A stretch of 44,419 bases of DNA. Source: Sulfitobacter sp. (GTDB taxonomy: Bacteria; Pseudomonadota; Alphaproteobacteria; Rhodobacterales; Rhodobacteraceae). Location: the NCBI GenBank assembly GCA_013002405.1, contig JABDKA010000136.1:1-44419 (forward strand), in the 5' to 3' direction. The notes under the pieces were generated by a model. The model did no database searches, had not been told where the DNA came from, and saw only the letters and a program-made list of their open reading frames with translations. The position numbers and the translations under genes were made by a program. This document shows, piece after piece, positions 17,080-24,561 of the stretch; position 1 is the stretch's first letter, and each line of letters starts with the position of its first letter.

Positions 17080-17463
17080 ATGGATCATCAATTGTTCTTT
17101 CAACTCAGAAACGTCTTGCGGCGGTACTACCTGCCGCCACCTGCGCCACCGGCGGTGGGCTACCTGCGCGGGGGTGCGTCACCGGGTATCTGGCGCGCCA
17201 AGATCGCGGAACACTGCGAGCAACTGATGCTCTTGGGCAATGTGGAGCCCACGGCGGCAGACTGGGCAAACGCCGGTGTCGCAGAACGGACGGGCGATAC
17301 CCAGATGATCACGCTACCCATGTTGAACGGGTTTGTCCTGACCTACGCGGGTTTCATGAGCGGTCGGCCATGGGCCGCGATTTGCGAGGAGAACGAGGAC
17401 AGTGTGAACATCGGTTTTCCCAATGCGCTGCAGTCCTTTGAACGGGCACTCCCTCCTCTGTGA
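17080..17463 (+). CDS. Hypothetical protein, 127 aa, end of T6SS region
   Basis: Family not recognised. It has a good ribosome site (GGAGGG about eight bases before the ATG). The N-terminus is basic and aromatic (LFFQLRNVLRRYY), followed by a proline cluster (LPPPAPPAVG) and a mixed soluble domain with three cysteines in all. There is no signal peptide and no membrane helix. It lies 155 bases after the M15 gene on the same strand and is convergent with the tiny minus-strand genes to its right. Position beside a T6SS makes an effector, immunity or accessory role possible, but nothing in the sequence shows it. Confidence 0.6.
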   Translation: MDHQLFFQLRNVLRRYYLPPPAPPAVGYLRGGASPGIWRAKIAEHCEQLMLLGNVEPTAADWANAGVAERTGDTQMITLPMLNGFVLTYAGFMSGRPWAAICEENEDSVNIGFPNALQSFERALPPL

Positions 17464-17499
17464 CGGTAGTGCGCCCTGAATCCTGGTTTGCAAATGAAA

Positions 17500-17528
17500 G
17501 AGGCCACCGCGTTCCAGCGAATGGCCTC
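17500..17528 (-). terminator. Hairpin terminator between convergent genes
   Basis: GAGGCCA (17500-17506) pairs perfectly with TGGCCTC (17522-17528), with an inner CGC/GCG pair. On the minus strand the stem is followed by TTTCATTTG, a weak U-tract, so it best ends transcripts from the small minus-strand ORFs. It may also stop the plus-strand gene ending at 17463. Confidence 0.6.
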
Positions 17529-17545
17529 ATGATCTCTCCGGCTGA

Positions 17546-17611
17546 TCAGGGGGAACTGGCCTTCCTGGCTGCTCCAATGAATAGGGCCATGGAGATTACG
17601 AAAATCACCAT
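17546..17611 (-). CDS. Possible 21-residue membrane micropeptide
   Basis: The ATG at 17611 opens a 22-codon frame encoding a hydrophobic helix (MVIFVISMALFIGAARKAS...). The open frame extends upstream with more hydrophobic residues (IIIAPWA) but without a normal start codon. No convincing ribosome site precedes it. It is listed because it falls between a predicted CRP-type promoter and a terminator, in the same transcript as the 50-residue ORF. It may be non-coding. Confidence 0.25.
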   Translation of the reverse strand: MVIFVISMALFIGAARKASSP

Positions 17612-17639
17612 GGCCCAGGGTGCTATAATAATTTGGTGC

Positions 17640-17792
17640 TTAAATTCGTGACTTGTAGGATTCTACCTGCTGTTCCATGTCGCCACCTTCCTGGACTGTG
17701 CGGATCACGAAGCTGGCCACCGTGGCAAGGATGGAAACGCCGGTGAGCGGTGCCCGGGTACTCTTGGCTGAGGTCGTGTCTTGCTTGGTCAT
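17640..17792 (-). CDS. Small hypothetical protein, 50 aa
   Basis: The frame runs ATG (17792) to TAA (17640). GGAG lies seven bases before the start. The protein begins MTKQDTTSAKSTRAPLTG, has a short hydrophobic centre (VSILATVASFVI, about residues 19-30) and a charged, glutamine/glutamate-rich tail. No family is recognised. A class II CRP-type promoter predicted at 17853-17895 would start transcription about 54 bases upstream. This gene is too short for usual ORF cut-offs. Confidence 0.55.
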   Translation of the reverse strand: MTKQDTTSAKSTRAPLTGVSILATVASFVIRTVQEGGDMEQQVESYKSRI

Positions 17793-17852
17793 CGCCCATC
17801 TCCAGTGTTTGCGCTTGGCCTGAATGTTGCCCTGTGCGCTGATCTTGAGATG

Positions 17853-17895
17853 AAATTAGCGGACTGATTCCGTTTGGTCTGTGAAGCAAGTCACA
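17853..17895 (-). promoter_or_regulatory. Class II CRP-dependent-type promoter
   Basis: On the minus strand the palindrome TGTGA-N6-TCACA (17880-17895) is followed after exactly 21 bases by TAATTT (17858-17853). That places the palindrome centre at -41.5 if the hexamer is the -10 box, with +1 near 17846. This is the geometry of class II CRP-activated promoters. It lies just after the stop codon of the CRP-like regulator and drives the 50-residue ORF. Confidence 0.6.
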
Positions 17896-17904
17896 CAAAC
17901 CGAT

Positions 17905-17919
17905 TTCTTTTGAAAAGAA
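17905..17919. repeat. Perfect palindrome TTCTTTT-G-AAAAGAA
   Basis: Seven-base arms around one G, immediately after the stop codon of the CRP-like regulator gene and 9 bases from the CRP-type site. It could be a second operator or part of a weak 3' hairpin. Confidence 0.4.
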
Positions 17920-17920
17920 T

Positions 17921-18583
17921 TCAGAGCGCGTCCAGACCCGCGATTTCCAGCAAGGCGGGACGGTCAAGCACCTTCAGCGTGCCACGGCCCGTTTCCACGA
18001 ACGCATCTTGTTTCCAGATGGACAGGGTTTTTGACACGGCCTCTCGGGTGGCGCCTGTGAAATCGGCCAGATCGGTCTGGGACAGCTTGAAGGCGGCGTC
18101 GGGGTCCGTGGTGCCTGCGGTCAGATGCAGGATTTTCCGGGCAAGGCGCGCGGGCAGGGCGAGGAAAACGTACTCGTGCAATTGGCTGTTCATCAGGCGC
18201 ATCCTGCTGCCCGCCAATCGGAGAAGGTCCAGGGCCAATTCGGGGCGCGCATTGAGTTCGCGCATCAGATCCTTGTTCCGGATCTGGATCAGTTCCGTCG
18301 GTTCCATTGCAACGGCGGTTGCGGTGCGCTGGCCGGGATCGAAAAGCGCGATTTCGCCAAAGACAGCACCTGAGCGCATCAGCTCAAGCCCCAGGCGGCG
18401 GCCATCTTCCGACTCCTTGGTGATCTCGATGGAGCCATCTAGAACCACGTAAAGCGCGTCACCCTCGTCGAACTCGGAAAAGAGTGTTTCGTTTTCGGCG
18501 ACCGTTACCTTCTTGGCAAGCGTGTTGAACACCTCCAGAAGTTCGGGAGAGGCGGCTTTCAGAAATCCTGTGTTTGGCAGCAT
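17921..18583 (-). CDS. Crp/Fnr-family transcription regulator, CRP-like
   Basis: 220 residues. The N-terminal cyclic-nucleotide-binding-type beta barrel includes GEIALFDPGQRTATAVA at about 75-92, the equivalent of the cAMP phosphate loop of CRP. A dimerisation helix and a C-terminal winged helix follow. There are no cysteines, so an Fnr-type iron-sulfur cluster is excluded. The recognition helix reads TREAVSK, matching the R-E-x-x-x-R pattern with which E. coli CRP reads TGTGA (lysine for the last arginine). A TGTGA-N6-TCACA site lies just downstream of its gene. It is transcribed in the same direction as the ABC importer upstream, separated by 84 bases with a strong inverted repeat. Confidence 0.88.
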   Translation of the reverse strand: MLPNTGFLKAASPELLEVFNTLAKKVTVAENETLFSEFDEGDALYVVLDGSIEITKESEDGRRLGLELMRSGAVFGEIALFDPGQRTATAVAMEPTELIQIRNKDLMRELNARPELALDLLRLAGSRMRLMNSQLHEYVFLALPARLARKILHLTAGTTDPDAAFKLSQTDLADFTGATREAVSKTLSIWKQDAFVETGRGTLKVLDRPALLEIAGLDAL

Positions 18584-18626
18584 GTCGACTCTCCGATCAA
18601 TGGCTTTCCCTTCACCTTATCACCCC

Positions 18627-18665
18627 TCGGCCAAATCGGCGACCTGTGAGCCTCTTGGCCGATTT
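18627..18665 (-). terminator. Alternative hairpins after the ABC permease gene
   Basis: Two mutually exclusive perfect 8-base stems: TCGGCCAA (18627-18634) with TTGGCCGA (18655-18662), and AAATCGGC (18633-18640) with GCCGATTT (18658-18665). They lie 2 bases after the permease stop. No long U-tract follows, so attenuation or mRNA end protection is as likely as termination. Confidence 0.45.
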
Positions 18666-18667
18666 CC

Positions 18668-19465
18668 TTAAATACGCCAGCGCAGAAGACGCCGTTCAAT
18701 CAGCCCGATTACCGCACTGACGATCACGCCCAGCAAGGAAAGGATCAGGACCCCGGCGAAGAGCCGTTCGAGATCGTAAAGCGACCCTGCCTCAAGGATG
18801 TAGGCTCCGATCCCGTACTGCGCGCCCAGCATTTCCGCCGCGACGAGCAGGATGATCGCGATGGCCAGGCTGATCCGCAGACCCGACAGGATGCCTGGCA
18901 TGGCGCCCGGCAGGACGATCTTGCGCACGATGGACCACCAACTCAGACCAAAGCTTTGCCCCATCCGGATCAGCGTGCGGTCCACGTTGTCGACCGCGCC
19001 GTAGGTCGCCACGACCGTGGGGGTAAAGGTGCCGAAAGCGATCAGCGCATACTTGGATCCTTCACCGATGCCAAACCAGATCACGAAGAGCGGCAGAAGC
19101 GCGATCTTCGGGATGGGAAAGATCGCTGCCACCAGGGGCACAAGACCTGACCGGATGTAGGAGAAGAGCCCGATCAGCACGCCGACACTGATCCCGACGC
19201 TGGCCCCGATGGCCGCGCCGACGATGAGCCTTGAGAGGGAGGGGCCGAGGTGCTTGAAGAGCAGCCCGCTTTCGTAAAGCTCCCTGAATGTATCAAGCAC
19301 GTCGGACGGTTTCGGCAGAGTGAGGGCCGAAATCCAGCCCGATCTGGTCCCCCATTCCGCGATTAGGATGAGCGCGACAAAGACCGTCACCCCGATCCAG
19401 CGCACGGATCGTGGGGCAAAGCCGCCACCGCGGAAACTGACGGGTTTGGCAGAGCTTTCAGACAT
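18668..19465 (-). CDS. ABC importer permease, nitrate/sulfonate/taurine type
   Basis: A 265-residue integral inner-membrane protein of the SsuC/TauC/NrtB group with about six hydrophobic helices. The EAA-like loop is recognisable (GMGQSFGLSWWSIVRKIVLPGAMPG region). It pairs with the ATPase whose gene overlaps its start by eight bases and with the binding protein encoded first in the operon. The substrate cannot be read from the permease. Confidence 0.88.
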   Translation of the reverse strand: MSESSAKPVSFRGGGFAPRSVRWIGVTVFVALILIAEWGTRSGWISALTLPKPSDVLDTFRELYESGLLFKHLGPSLSRLIVGAAIGASVGISVGVLIGLFSYIRSGLVPLVAAIFPIPKIALLPLFVIWFGIGEGSKYALIAFGTFTPTVVATYGAVDNVDRTLIRMGQSFGLSWWSIVRKIVLPGAMPGILSGLRISLAIAIILLVAAEMLGAQYGIGAYILEAGSLYDLERLFAGVLILSLLGVIVSAVIGLIERRLLRWRI

Positions 19466-20225
19466 GAATCAGTTCCGCATCGGCGGCCCGCGCCTCTTCC
19501 CGCATGAGGTGCCAAAGGTCTTTTTGGTACCGGTCCAGATCCGGATCGCTGAATTCACGCGCGGCCAGCGGTTTGTCGATGGTCACCACCTCGCGGATTT
19601 GGCCCGGACGGCGCGAAAGCACGACAACCTTGTGCCCCAGCCGCACCGCTTCGGCCAGGTTGTGGGTCACGTAGACGGCGGTAAAGGGCTGTCGGGTCCA
19701 GAGATCAACGAGATCATCCATCAAAAGCTCCCGCGTCTGGCTGTCGAGGGCGGAGAGGGGTTCATCCATCAGCATCACAGCGGGCTTGACGGCCAGCGCG
19801 CGGGCGATGGCGACCCGTTGTTTCATGCCGCCTGACAACTGCTTGGGCAGGGCCTCGGCAAAATCGCTCAGCTTGGTGCGGGCCAGCACATCGTCGATGA
19901 TGTCCTTGGCGGCAGCCCCCCTGATCCCGTGATCCTCCAGCACCAGTGAGATATTGCCCCAAACCGTCCGCCAGGGCAGCAGCGCGAAGTCCTGGAAGAT
20001 GTAGGTCAGCGGGTTGAGACAGCCCGCAGGCGGTGCGCCCACTTGCAGCACGCGGCCCTTCTTCGGCTGCTCAAGCCCGCCGATAAAGCGCAGGAGCGTC
20101 GACTTCCCGCAGCCCGAAGGGCCGACGATGCAGACGATCTGCCCGGTTGGGATCTCAAGGTCGATGTCGCGCATCACCTCGAAATCATCGTAGGCGTGGC
20201 CGATACCATCGAGCCTGATGTCCAT
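19458..20225 (-). CDS. ABC importer ATPase, nitrate/sulfonate/taurine type
   Basis: 255 residues with all ATPase motifs: Walker A GPSGCGKST, Q-loop (FQDFALLPWRTV), signature LSGGMKQR, Walker B VMLMDEPLSALD and the switch histidine in YVTHNLAEA. FALLPW after the Q-loop is typical of the SsuB/TauB subfamily. It powers the importer together with the overlapping permease gene. Confidence 0.92.
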   Translation of the reverse strand: MDIRLDGIGHAYDDFEVMRDIDLEIPTGQIVCIVGPSGCGKSTLLRFIGGLEQPKKGRVLQVGAPPAGCLNPLTYIFQDFALLPWRTVWGNISLVLEDHGIRGAAAKDIIDDVLARTKLSDFAEALPKQLSGGMKQRVAIARALAVKPAVMLMDEPLSALDSQTRELLMDDLVDLWTRQPFTAVYVTHNLAEAVRLGHKVVVLSRRPGQIREVVTIDKPLAAREFSDPDLDRYQKDLWHLMREEARAADAELIHV

Positions 20226-20251
20226 TCGAAACCTCGGATCAAGAGCGCGCG

Positions 20252-20276
20252 GGCAGGGCCGGACTGCGGCCCTGCC
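20252..20276 (-). repeat. Perfect 10-base-stem hairpin between binding-protein and ATPase genes
   Basis: GGCAGGGCCG (20252-20261) and CGGCCCTGCC (20267-20276) with a 5-base loop. It follows the binding-protein stop directly and has no U-tract. Such stems often protect the upstream mRNA and raise binding-protein levels above those of the membrane subunits. Confidence 0.7.
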
Positions 20277-20285
20277 TTGTGTCAG

Positions 20286-21299
20286 TTATGCGCCGGTGGT
20301 TTCGACGTAGGAGCTGTCGACCAGCGTGTCGAGCGTGATGTCACTGTCCACCAGCCCCTCGGACTGGAACCAGCTCAGCTGATCCTGGACCGAAGCAACG
20401 TTCAATGCCGCACCGGTGCTCAGCCGCATGGTGCCGTTGATGATCGAGGGGGCCGCCTTTTCAAGGGGCCGATCAGTATAGACATACTTGTGGATCAGTT
20501 CGACCATGGCGTCCTGGTCGGCGGTTCCGTCGATCATGGCGGCGGCATAGTCATCCACACCCCTTTTGAAGCCGTTCAGGAAAGCCTCGGTCTGTCCCCG
20601 CTCCTCTGCGGCATTTTTCGCGGAGGTGAAGACGGTCGTAACCTGATAGTTCGGAATGTAGTCCGACACGTTGGCAACCATGTGCCAGGCACCCGCCGCT
20701 GCCAGCGGTTTGGCGATATGGGGGACGATGGACCAGCCATCGACCTGGCCGGACTTCATTGCGCCGATGATCGCCCCGACCTTTTGCAGGGGCGTGAATT
20801 GAAGTGTGATGCCTTCCGCCTCCGCCATCTTGGAGCCCATATAATGGAAGGAGGACCCAGCCTGCGTGACTGCGTACTTCCTGCCATCAAGGTCCTTTAG
20901 CGTCTTGATACCCGCCTGGTAGGCGGCGTCGGAGATGAGGTATTTCTGACCGTCGATGCCGCCCTCTTCCTGAAGCGCACCGCCGATGACCTTGATGGCA
21001 CCCTTGTCGGCCAGGCTGATCAGTCCGCCCGAAATGGCGGTGACGGCATAGTCCACATCTCCCGAGGCGATGGCCACAGCCATGGGCTGTGCGGCCTGGA
21101 AGAACTCAAACTCCACATCGAGACCCGCATCGGCGAAATAGCCACGCTCAAGCGCGATGAAGCTGCCGGAATGCGAGGTGAAGCGCAGGGCACCGACCTT
21201 GATCTTCTTGTTGGCGGCCAGCGCGGGGGCGGCAAGGCCCGATGCAGCGACGGTGCCGCCCATCAGGGCAAGTGCCTTGCGGCGGTTGAAAGTGATCAT
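20286..21299 (-). CDS. ABC importer substrate-binding protein (NMT1/SsuA/TauA-like)
   Basis: 337 residues from the ATG at 21299, chosen because GGGAGG precedes it and because the protein then begins with a normal export signal (MITFNRRKALALMGG, cleavage near APALAA). The mature part is a type II periplasmic binding protein; SGSFIALERGYFADAGLDVEF and SGDVDYAVTAISGG are typical for this group. The natural substrate may be a sulfonate, nitrate-like anion or a pyrimidine precursor. Sulfonate is attractive given the sulfonate operon elsewhere in the window, but that is inference. First gene of the importer operon. Confidence 0.85.
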   Translation of the reverse strand: MITFNRRKALALMGGTVAASGLAAPALAANKKIKVGALRFTSHSGSFIALERGYFADAGLDVEFEFFQAAQPMAVAIASGDVDYAVTAISGGLISLADKGAIKVIGGALQEEGGIDGQKYLISDAAYQAGIKTLKDLDGRKYAVTQAGSSFHYMGSKMAEAEGITLQFTPLQKVGAIIGAMKSGQVDGWSIVPHIAKPLAAAGAWHMVANVSDYIPNYQVTTVFTSAKNAAEERGQTEAFLNGFKRGVDDYAAAMIDGTADQDAMVELIHKYVYTDRPLEKAAPSIINGTMRLSTGAALNVASVQDQLSWFQSEGLVDSDITLDTLVDSSYVETTGA

Positions 21300-21365
21300 G
21301 TCTTTCCTCCCTTTGGTCATCGTTGGTCTTTGCGCCAAGCATGGGGAAGAAGGAGGGGTTTGTCG

Positions 21366-21378
21366 ACAGTTTGACTGT
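21366..21378. repeat. Inverted repeat ACAGT-TTG-ACTGT
   Basis: Short perfect inverted repeat in the 88-base gap upstream of the ABC importer operon and just after the lipoprotein stop. Could be an operator for the importer; no regulator is assigned. Confidence 0.3.
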
Positions 21379-21387
21379 GGTTGCGCG

Positions 21388-22026
21388 CTATCGACCAGCC
21401 ACGACGCGCTGCACCCAGCTCGCGAAATCGGCGAAGACCTGGTCGGAAGCTACGTTGAAGGCGGCGACAACCGTCTGTGTGTCGGTTGAGGCGGCGGGGG
21501 CTTCGGCGCTGAAGGTCTGGCTTGCCACGATCCGCGCATCCTGCTCTCGCACGAGGCGGGTGATGATCTGAATGCGAACCGTGGCGGCATCACTGCCTTC
21601 GATCAGTTCTGCCTGGAAATCAACGACCTCCGTCACCACGGCGTAGTCGCCGCTGACCCCAAGAGGTTCGCGTCCGACGTAACGTAGGGCGCCCGTCGCC
21701 TCCACCGCGCGCAGCATCAGGGTCTGTACCATGACGGGTGCCGGTTCGCTCCAGCGGCTGTCCGGCAGGTACTGGGCCTGCAGCCGGTTCGGCCGGATCA
21801 TGATCCGGTCGGTCGCCAGGGCACCGCCTGTCGTGGGCAGTTCGATGATCACATCCCGTGGCGCCGCACGGCGGGTGGTCCGGGATATCCCTACCGGTGC
21901 GCGCAGTTCGTAGACCTCCAGCGGTGTCGCTGCATCGCTGACCGCCGTGATGGCGGCGCAGCCAGAGAGCAATGCCAGAGCGGCGATGGCTCCAAGCAGG
22001 CGGGAGAGAGCCTGGAAAATCGTCAT
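21388..22026 (-). CDS. ABC-type transport auxiliary lipoprotein, PqiC/MlaX-like
   Basis: 212 residues with a lipoprotein signal: hydrophobic core then LLSGC, the modified cysteine being near residue 23. The remainder fits the family of auxiliary lipoproteins encoded at the end of MCE lipid-transport operons (DUF330/PqiC relatives), with the segment VYELRAP near the mature N-terminus. It would sit on the outer membrane and meet the MCE protein there. It overlaps the MCE gene by four bases. Confidence 0.85.
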   Translation of the reverse strand: MTIFQALSRLLGAIAALALLSGCAAITAVSDAATPLEVYELRAPVGISRTTRRAAPRDVIIELPTTGGALATDRIMIRPNRLQAQYLPDSRWSEPAPVMVQTLMLRAVEATGALRYVGREPLGVSGDYAVVTEVVDFQAELIEGSDAATVRIQIITRLVREQDARIVASQTFSAEAPAASTDTQTVVAAFNVASDQVFADFASWVQRVVAGR

Positions 22027-23762
22027 CGTCTGAACTCCGGTGTACTGCGGTTGAGGAAGAAACGCGTCGGATCACGTTGGATCTGCTTGGTGAGACGGTC
22101 AAGATTGGCCACCAGAGTGCGGCTTTCCTGTGCCAGACGGGTATAGAGCGGGAGGGCGGTAGAGGCGAACTCCCGCAGGGAGGGACCTGCGCTTTGCGTG
22201 ACACGGCGCAGCTCAGCAAAGGTTTCCGAGGCGGACTGGCTGGCTGCGCGCAGATCGGCGGAAACCTCTGGCAGATCGTCGGAAACCTGCCCGATCGCGG
22301 TGTTTAGCGTCTCAAGTGTGCTCTCCAGCCGATCAACGATCCCGGCCAGATCCTCGTTGATGACCCGGTCCGCTCCGGAGAATGCACGTTCTGCCGCGTC
22401 CAGGGCCCGGTCGCCGGTCTCCAGGGCCCCGTTGATGGCGGCCAAGGTGTCATTGGCGTTGGCAAAGGCGACACTTGCATCCTCCAGCGTGCCACGTGCG
22501 GCTTCAAGCACTTCGCCTGCGTTCTGGCTGGAGGAGACGAGGTTTTCGCCCACCTCCACGATCACCTTACGGGAGCTTTCGGTGGCCGTCCGTACCTCCG
22601 CGATGATCGCGGGCAGGTCATCGGTGGCGATGGTTGTGATGGAGGTGATGGCGCTGTCTGCCTTGGTGATCATGGTACGGGTTTCCGTGATCAGGGGGCC
22701 TGCGTCCTCTTCCACGACCGTGTCGATGCGGGCCGCCGTGTCACGGACGGTGCGCGCGGCTTCATCCAGTCGCACGATCAGGGCATCGGCAGCCTCCAGC
22801 GTGCCGCGTGCCTCCTTCAGCCGGGCGGTCGCCGTCTCTCCGGTGGTGCCAAGCGTCGACATCAGGTTGCGGGCATCGGTGCTGAGTGTGGTCATTTGGT
22901 CCCGCAAGGCCGCACTGGTCTGGCGCAACTCATCGGTGGTCAGGGTCAGATCATCGGTGATGAAGTCTTCTGTGCGTGCAATTGCCGCGCGTGCGTTCTT
23001 CAACGTCTCCGAGCTTTCGTCGAGCAGGCCCTTGCCCTGCTCCGACAGCTCACCGATGGAGACAAGTGTGGTGTCCGCAGCCTCCAGCACGACGGTCAGA
23101 TCGTCGGTGAGGGAGCCGAGAGTTTCGTTGAACTGGCTGATCTGCTCGGTGAAATCGGCAACCGTATTTGTCACGGCAGAAAAACCTTCTAGGGTGGTGG
23201 CGAAGTCCGATGAGGCGGCCTCGATATTGGTCAGGATCGACTCGATCCGGTCGCGGTTCTCTTCTCCCAGCAGGCTGCTGACATCCTGGATCACCAGAAG
23301 GGAACTCTCCAAGAGGCGCGGGGCGTCCTCGAAAAGCGATTGCAGGGCGGATCGTCCGGCCTTGATTTCCGGGACCGGGACCTCTTCGGTCGGCTCAAGC
23401 AGGGGCAGGGACGGATCGCCGGCTTCGATGCCCACGTAGGAAACACCCGTCACCCCCTGCGCTTCAATCGTGGCGATGCTGTCGACGCGGACGGGCGTTT
23501 CGGCGTCGACCTCAATGCGCACCAGGATCGTACCGTCCCCGTTGGGCGAGAGCCGCACGTTCGTCACCTGTCCCACCGGCAAACCCGAAAAGCGCACGTC
23601 AGAGGCATTTCCCAGCCCCGCGACAGAGGAGAAGCGGATGTCGTAATAGTCGAACTGCTGGTTCAGCTCGACCCGGGCAAACCACATGAAAAAAGCCAGT
23701 ATCCCCACCATTCCAGCGATGGTGAAGGCCCCGATCAGGATGAAATTTGCCCGCGTTTCCAA
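22023..23762 (-). CDS. MCE (MlaD-like) lipid-transport protein with long helical tail
   Basis: 579 residues. An N-terminal membrane helix (about 6-29) is followed by one MCE domain (about 38-118; SGLPVGQVTNVRL, GVTGVSYVGIEAG). A very long helical tail (about 150-560) follows, rich in alanine, threonine, aspartate and repeated ETA/TL patterns. E. coli MlaD is only about 183 residues, so the tail is the main difference and could form a bridge across the periplasm, as in PqiB- or LetB-like and mycobacterial Mce proteins. It starts one base after mlaF. Confidence 0.9.
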   Translation of the reverse strand: METRANFILIGAFTIAGMVGILAFFMWFARVELNQQFDYYDIRFSSVAGLGNASDVRFSGLPVGQVTNVRLSPNGDGTILVRIEVDAETPVRVDSIATIEAQGVTGVSYVGIEAGDPSLPLLEPTEEVPVPEIKAGRSALQSLFEDAPRLLESSLLVIQDVSSLLGEENRDRIESILTNIEAASSDFATTLEGFSAVTNTVADFTEQISQFNETLGSLTDDLTVVLEAADTTLVSIGELSEQGKGLLDESSETLKNARAAIARTEDFITDDLTLTTDELRQTSAALRDQMTTLSTDARNLMSTLGTTGETATARLKEARGTLEAADALIVRLDEAARTVRDTAARIDTVVEEDAGPLITETRTMITKADSAITSITTIATDDLPAIIAEVRTATESSRKVIVEVGENLVSSSQNAGEVLEAARGTLEDASVAFANANDTLAAINGALETGDRALDAAERAFSGADRVINEDLAGIVDRLESTLETLNTAIGQVSDDLPEVSADLRAASQSASETFAELRRVTQSAGPSLREFASTALPLYTRLAQESRTLVANLDRLTKQIQRDPTRFFLNRSTPEFRR

Positions 23763-23763
23763 G

Positions 23764-24561
23764 TCAGTCGTCCTTCATCAGGCCCGTTGCGCGCTTTTCG
23801 GAAAAAGCCGCCCGCGCGCGCGGTCCGTGAAAATACTCGTGCACCCAGGGATGATCGACGTCCAGCATATCTTTCATCGTGCCGCTCACCAGTACCTTCT
23901 TTTCCGCCAGGACGGCGATGCGGTCGCAGGTAGCGTGCAGGGTGTCAAGATCGTGCGTCACCAGGAAGACCGTCAGTCCCATGGCGCGGCTCAGGGCGCG
24001 GATCAGCTGGTCAAAGGCCGCGGCCCCGATCGGATCGAGCCCAGCGGTGGGCTCATCCAGAAAGAGGATCTCGGGGTCAAGCGCAAGCGCGCGCGCCAGG
24101 CCCGCGCGCTTGCGCATGCCGCCCGACAACTCCGAAGGGTACTTGTCTCCGGCACTGTAGTTAAGGCCGACCATCGAGATTTTCAGATCGGCCAGGGCGT
24201 TGCGGATGCCCGGGTCCAGCCCTTCGACCGCGCGCATCGGCACCTCGACGTTTTCCCGAACGGTGAGGGAGGAAAAAAGCGCACCGTCCTGAAACATCAC
24301 ACCCCAGCGGTTTTCCAGTGCCGTACGCGTGTCCTCATCCGCCGTCAGGACATCGATGCCCAGCACATTCACGCTGCCCGCCCGGGGTCGTTGAAGCCCC
24401 GCAATGGTGCGCAGAAGCACCGATTTTCCGGTGCCCGACCCGCCTACGACGCCAAGGATCTCTCCGCGGTAGACGTCAAGGTCCAGATCATCGTGCACGA
24501 CCTGCTTGCCAAACTGATTGCGGATGCCGCGCAGGGCGATGACCACTTCGGGCGTGCTCAT
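23764..24561 (-). CDS. mlaF: MlaF-like ABC ATPase
   Basis: 265 residues, cytosolic ATPase of an MCE lipid transporter. Walker A GGSGTGKSV, signature LSGGMRKRAG (the RKRAGLARAL form is characteristic of MlaF), Walker B EILFLDEPTAGLDPIGA and the switch histidine in VTHDLDTL. Overlaps the permease stop by four bases. Confidence 0.93.
   Translation of the reverse strand: MSTPEVVIALRGIRNQFGKQVVHDDLDLDVYRGEILGVVGGSGTGKSVLLRTIAGLQRPRAGSVNVLGIDVLTADEDTRTALENRWGVMFQDGALFSSLTVRENVEVPMRAVEGLDPGIRNALADLKISMVGLNYSAGDKYPSELSGGMRKRAGLARALALDPEILFLDEPTAGLDPIGAAAFDQLIRALSRAMGLTVFLVTHDLDTLHATCDRIAVLAEKKVLVSGTMKDMLDVDHPWVHEYFHGPRARAAFSEKRATGLMKDD

Noticed and set aside
17460-17651. 63-codon plus-strand frame
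   Set aside because: It crosses the terminator-like hairpin and overlaps the tiny minus-strand ORF; no independent ribosome site and no similarity.
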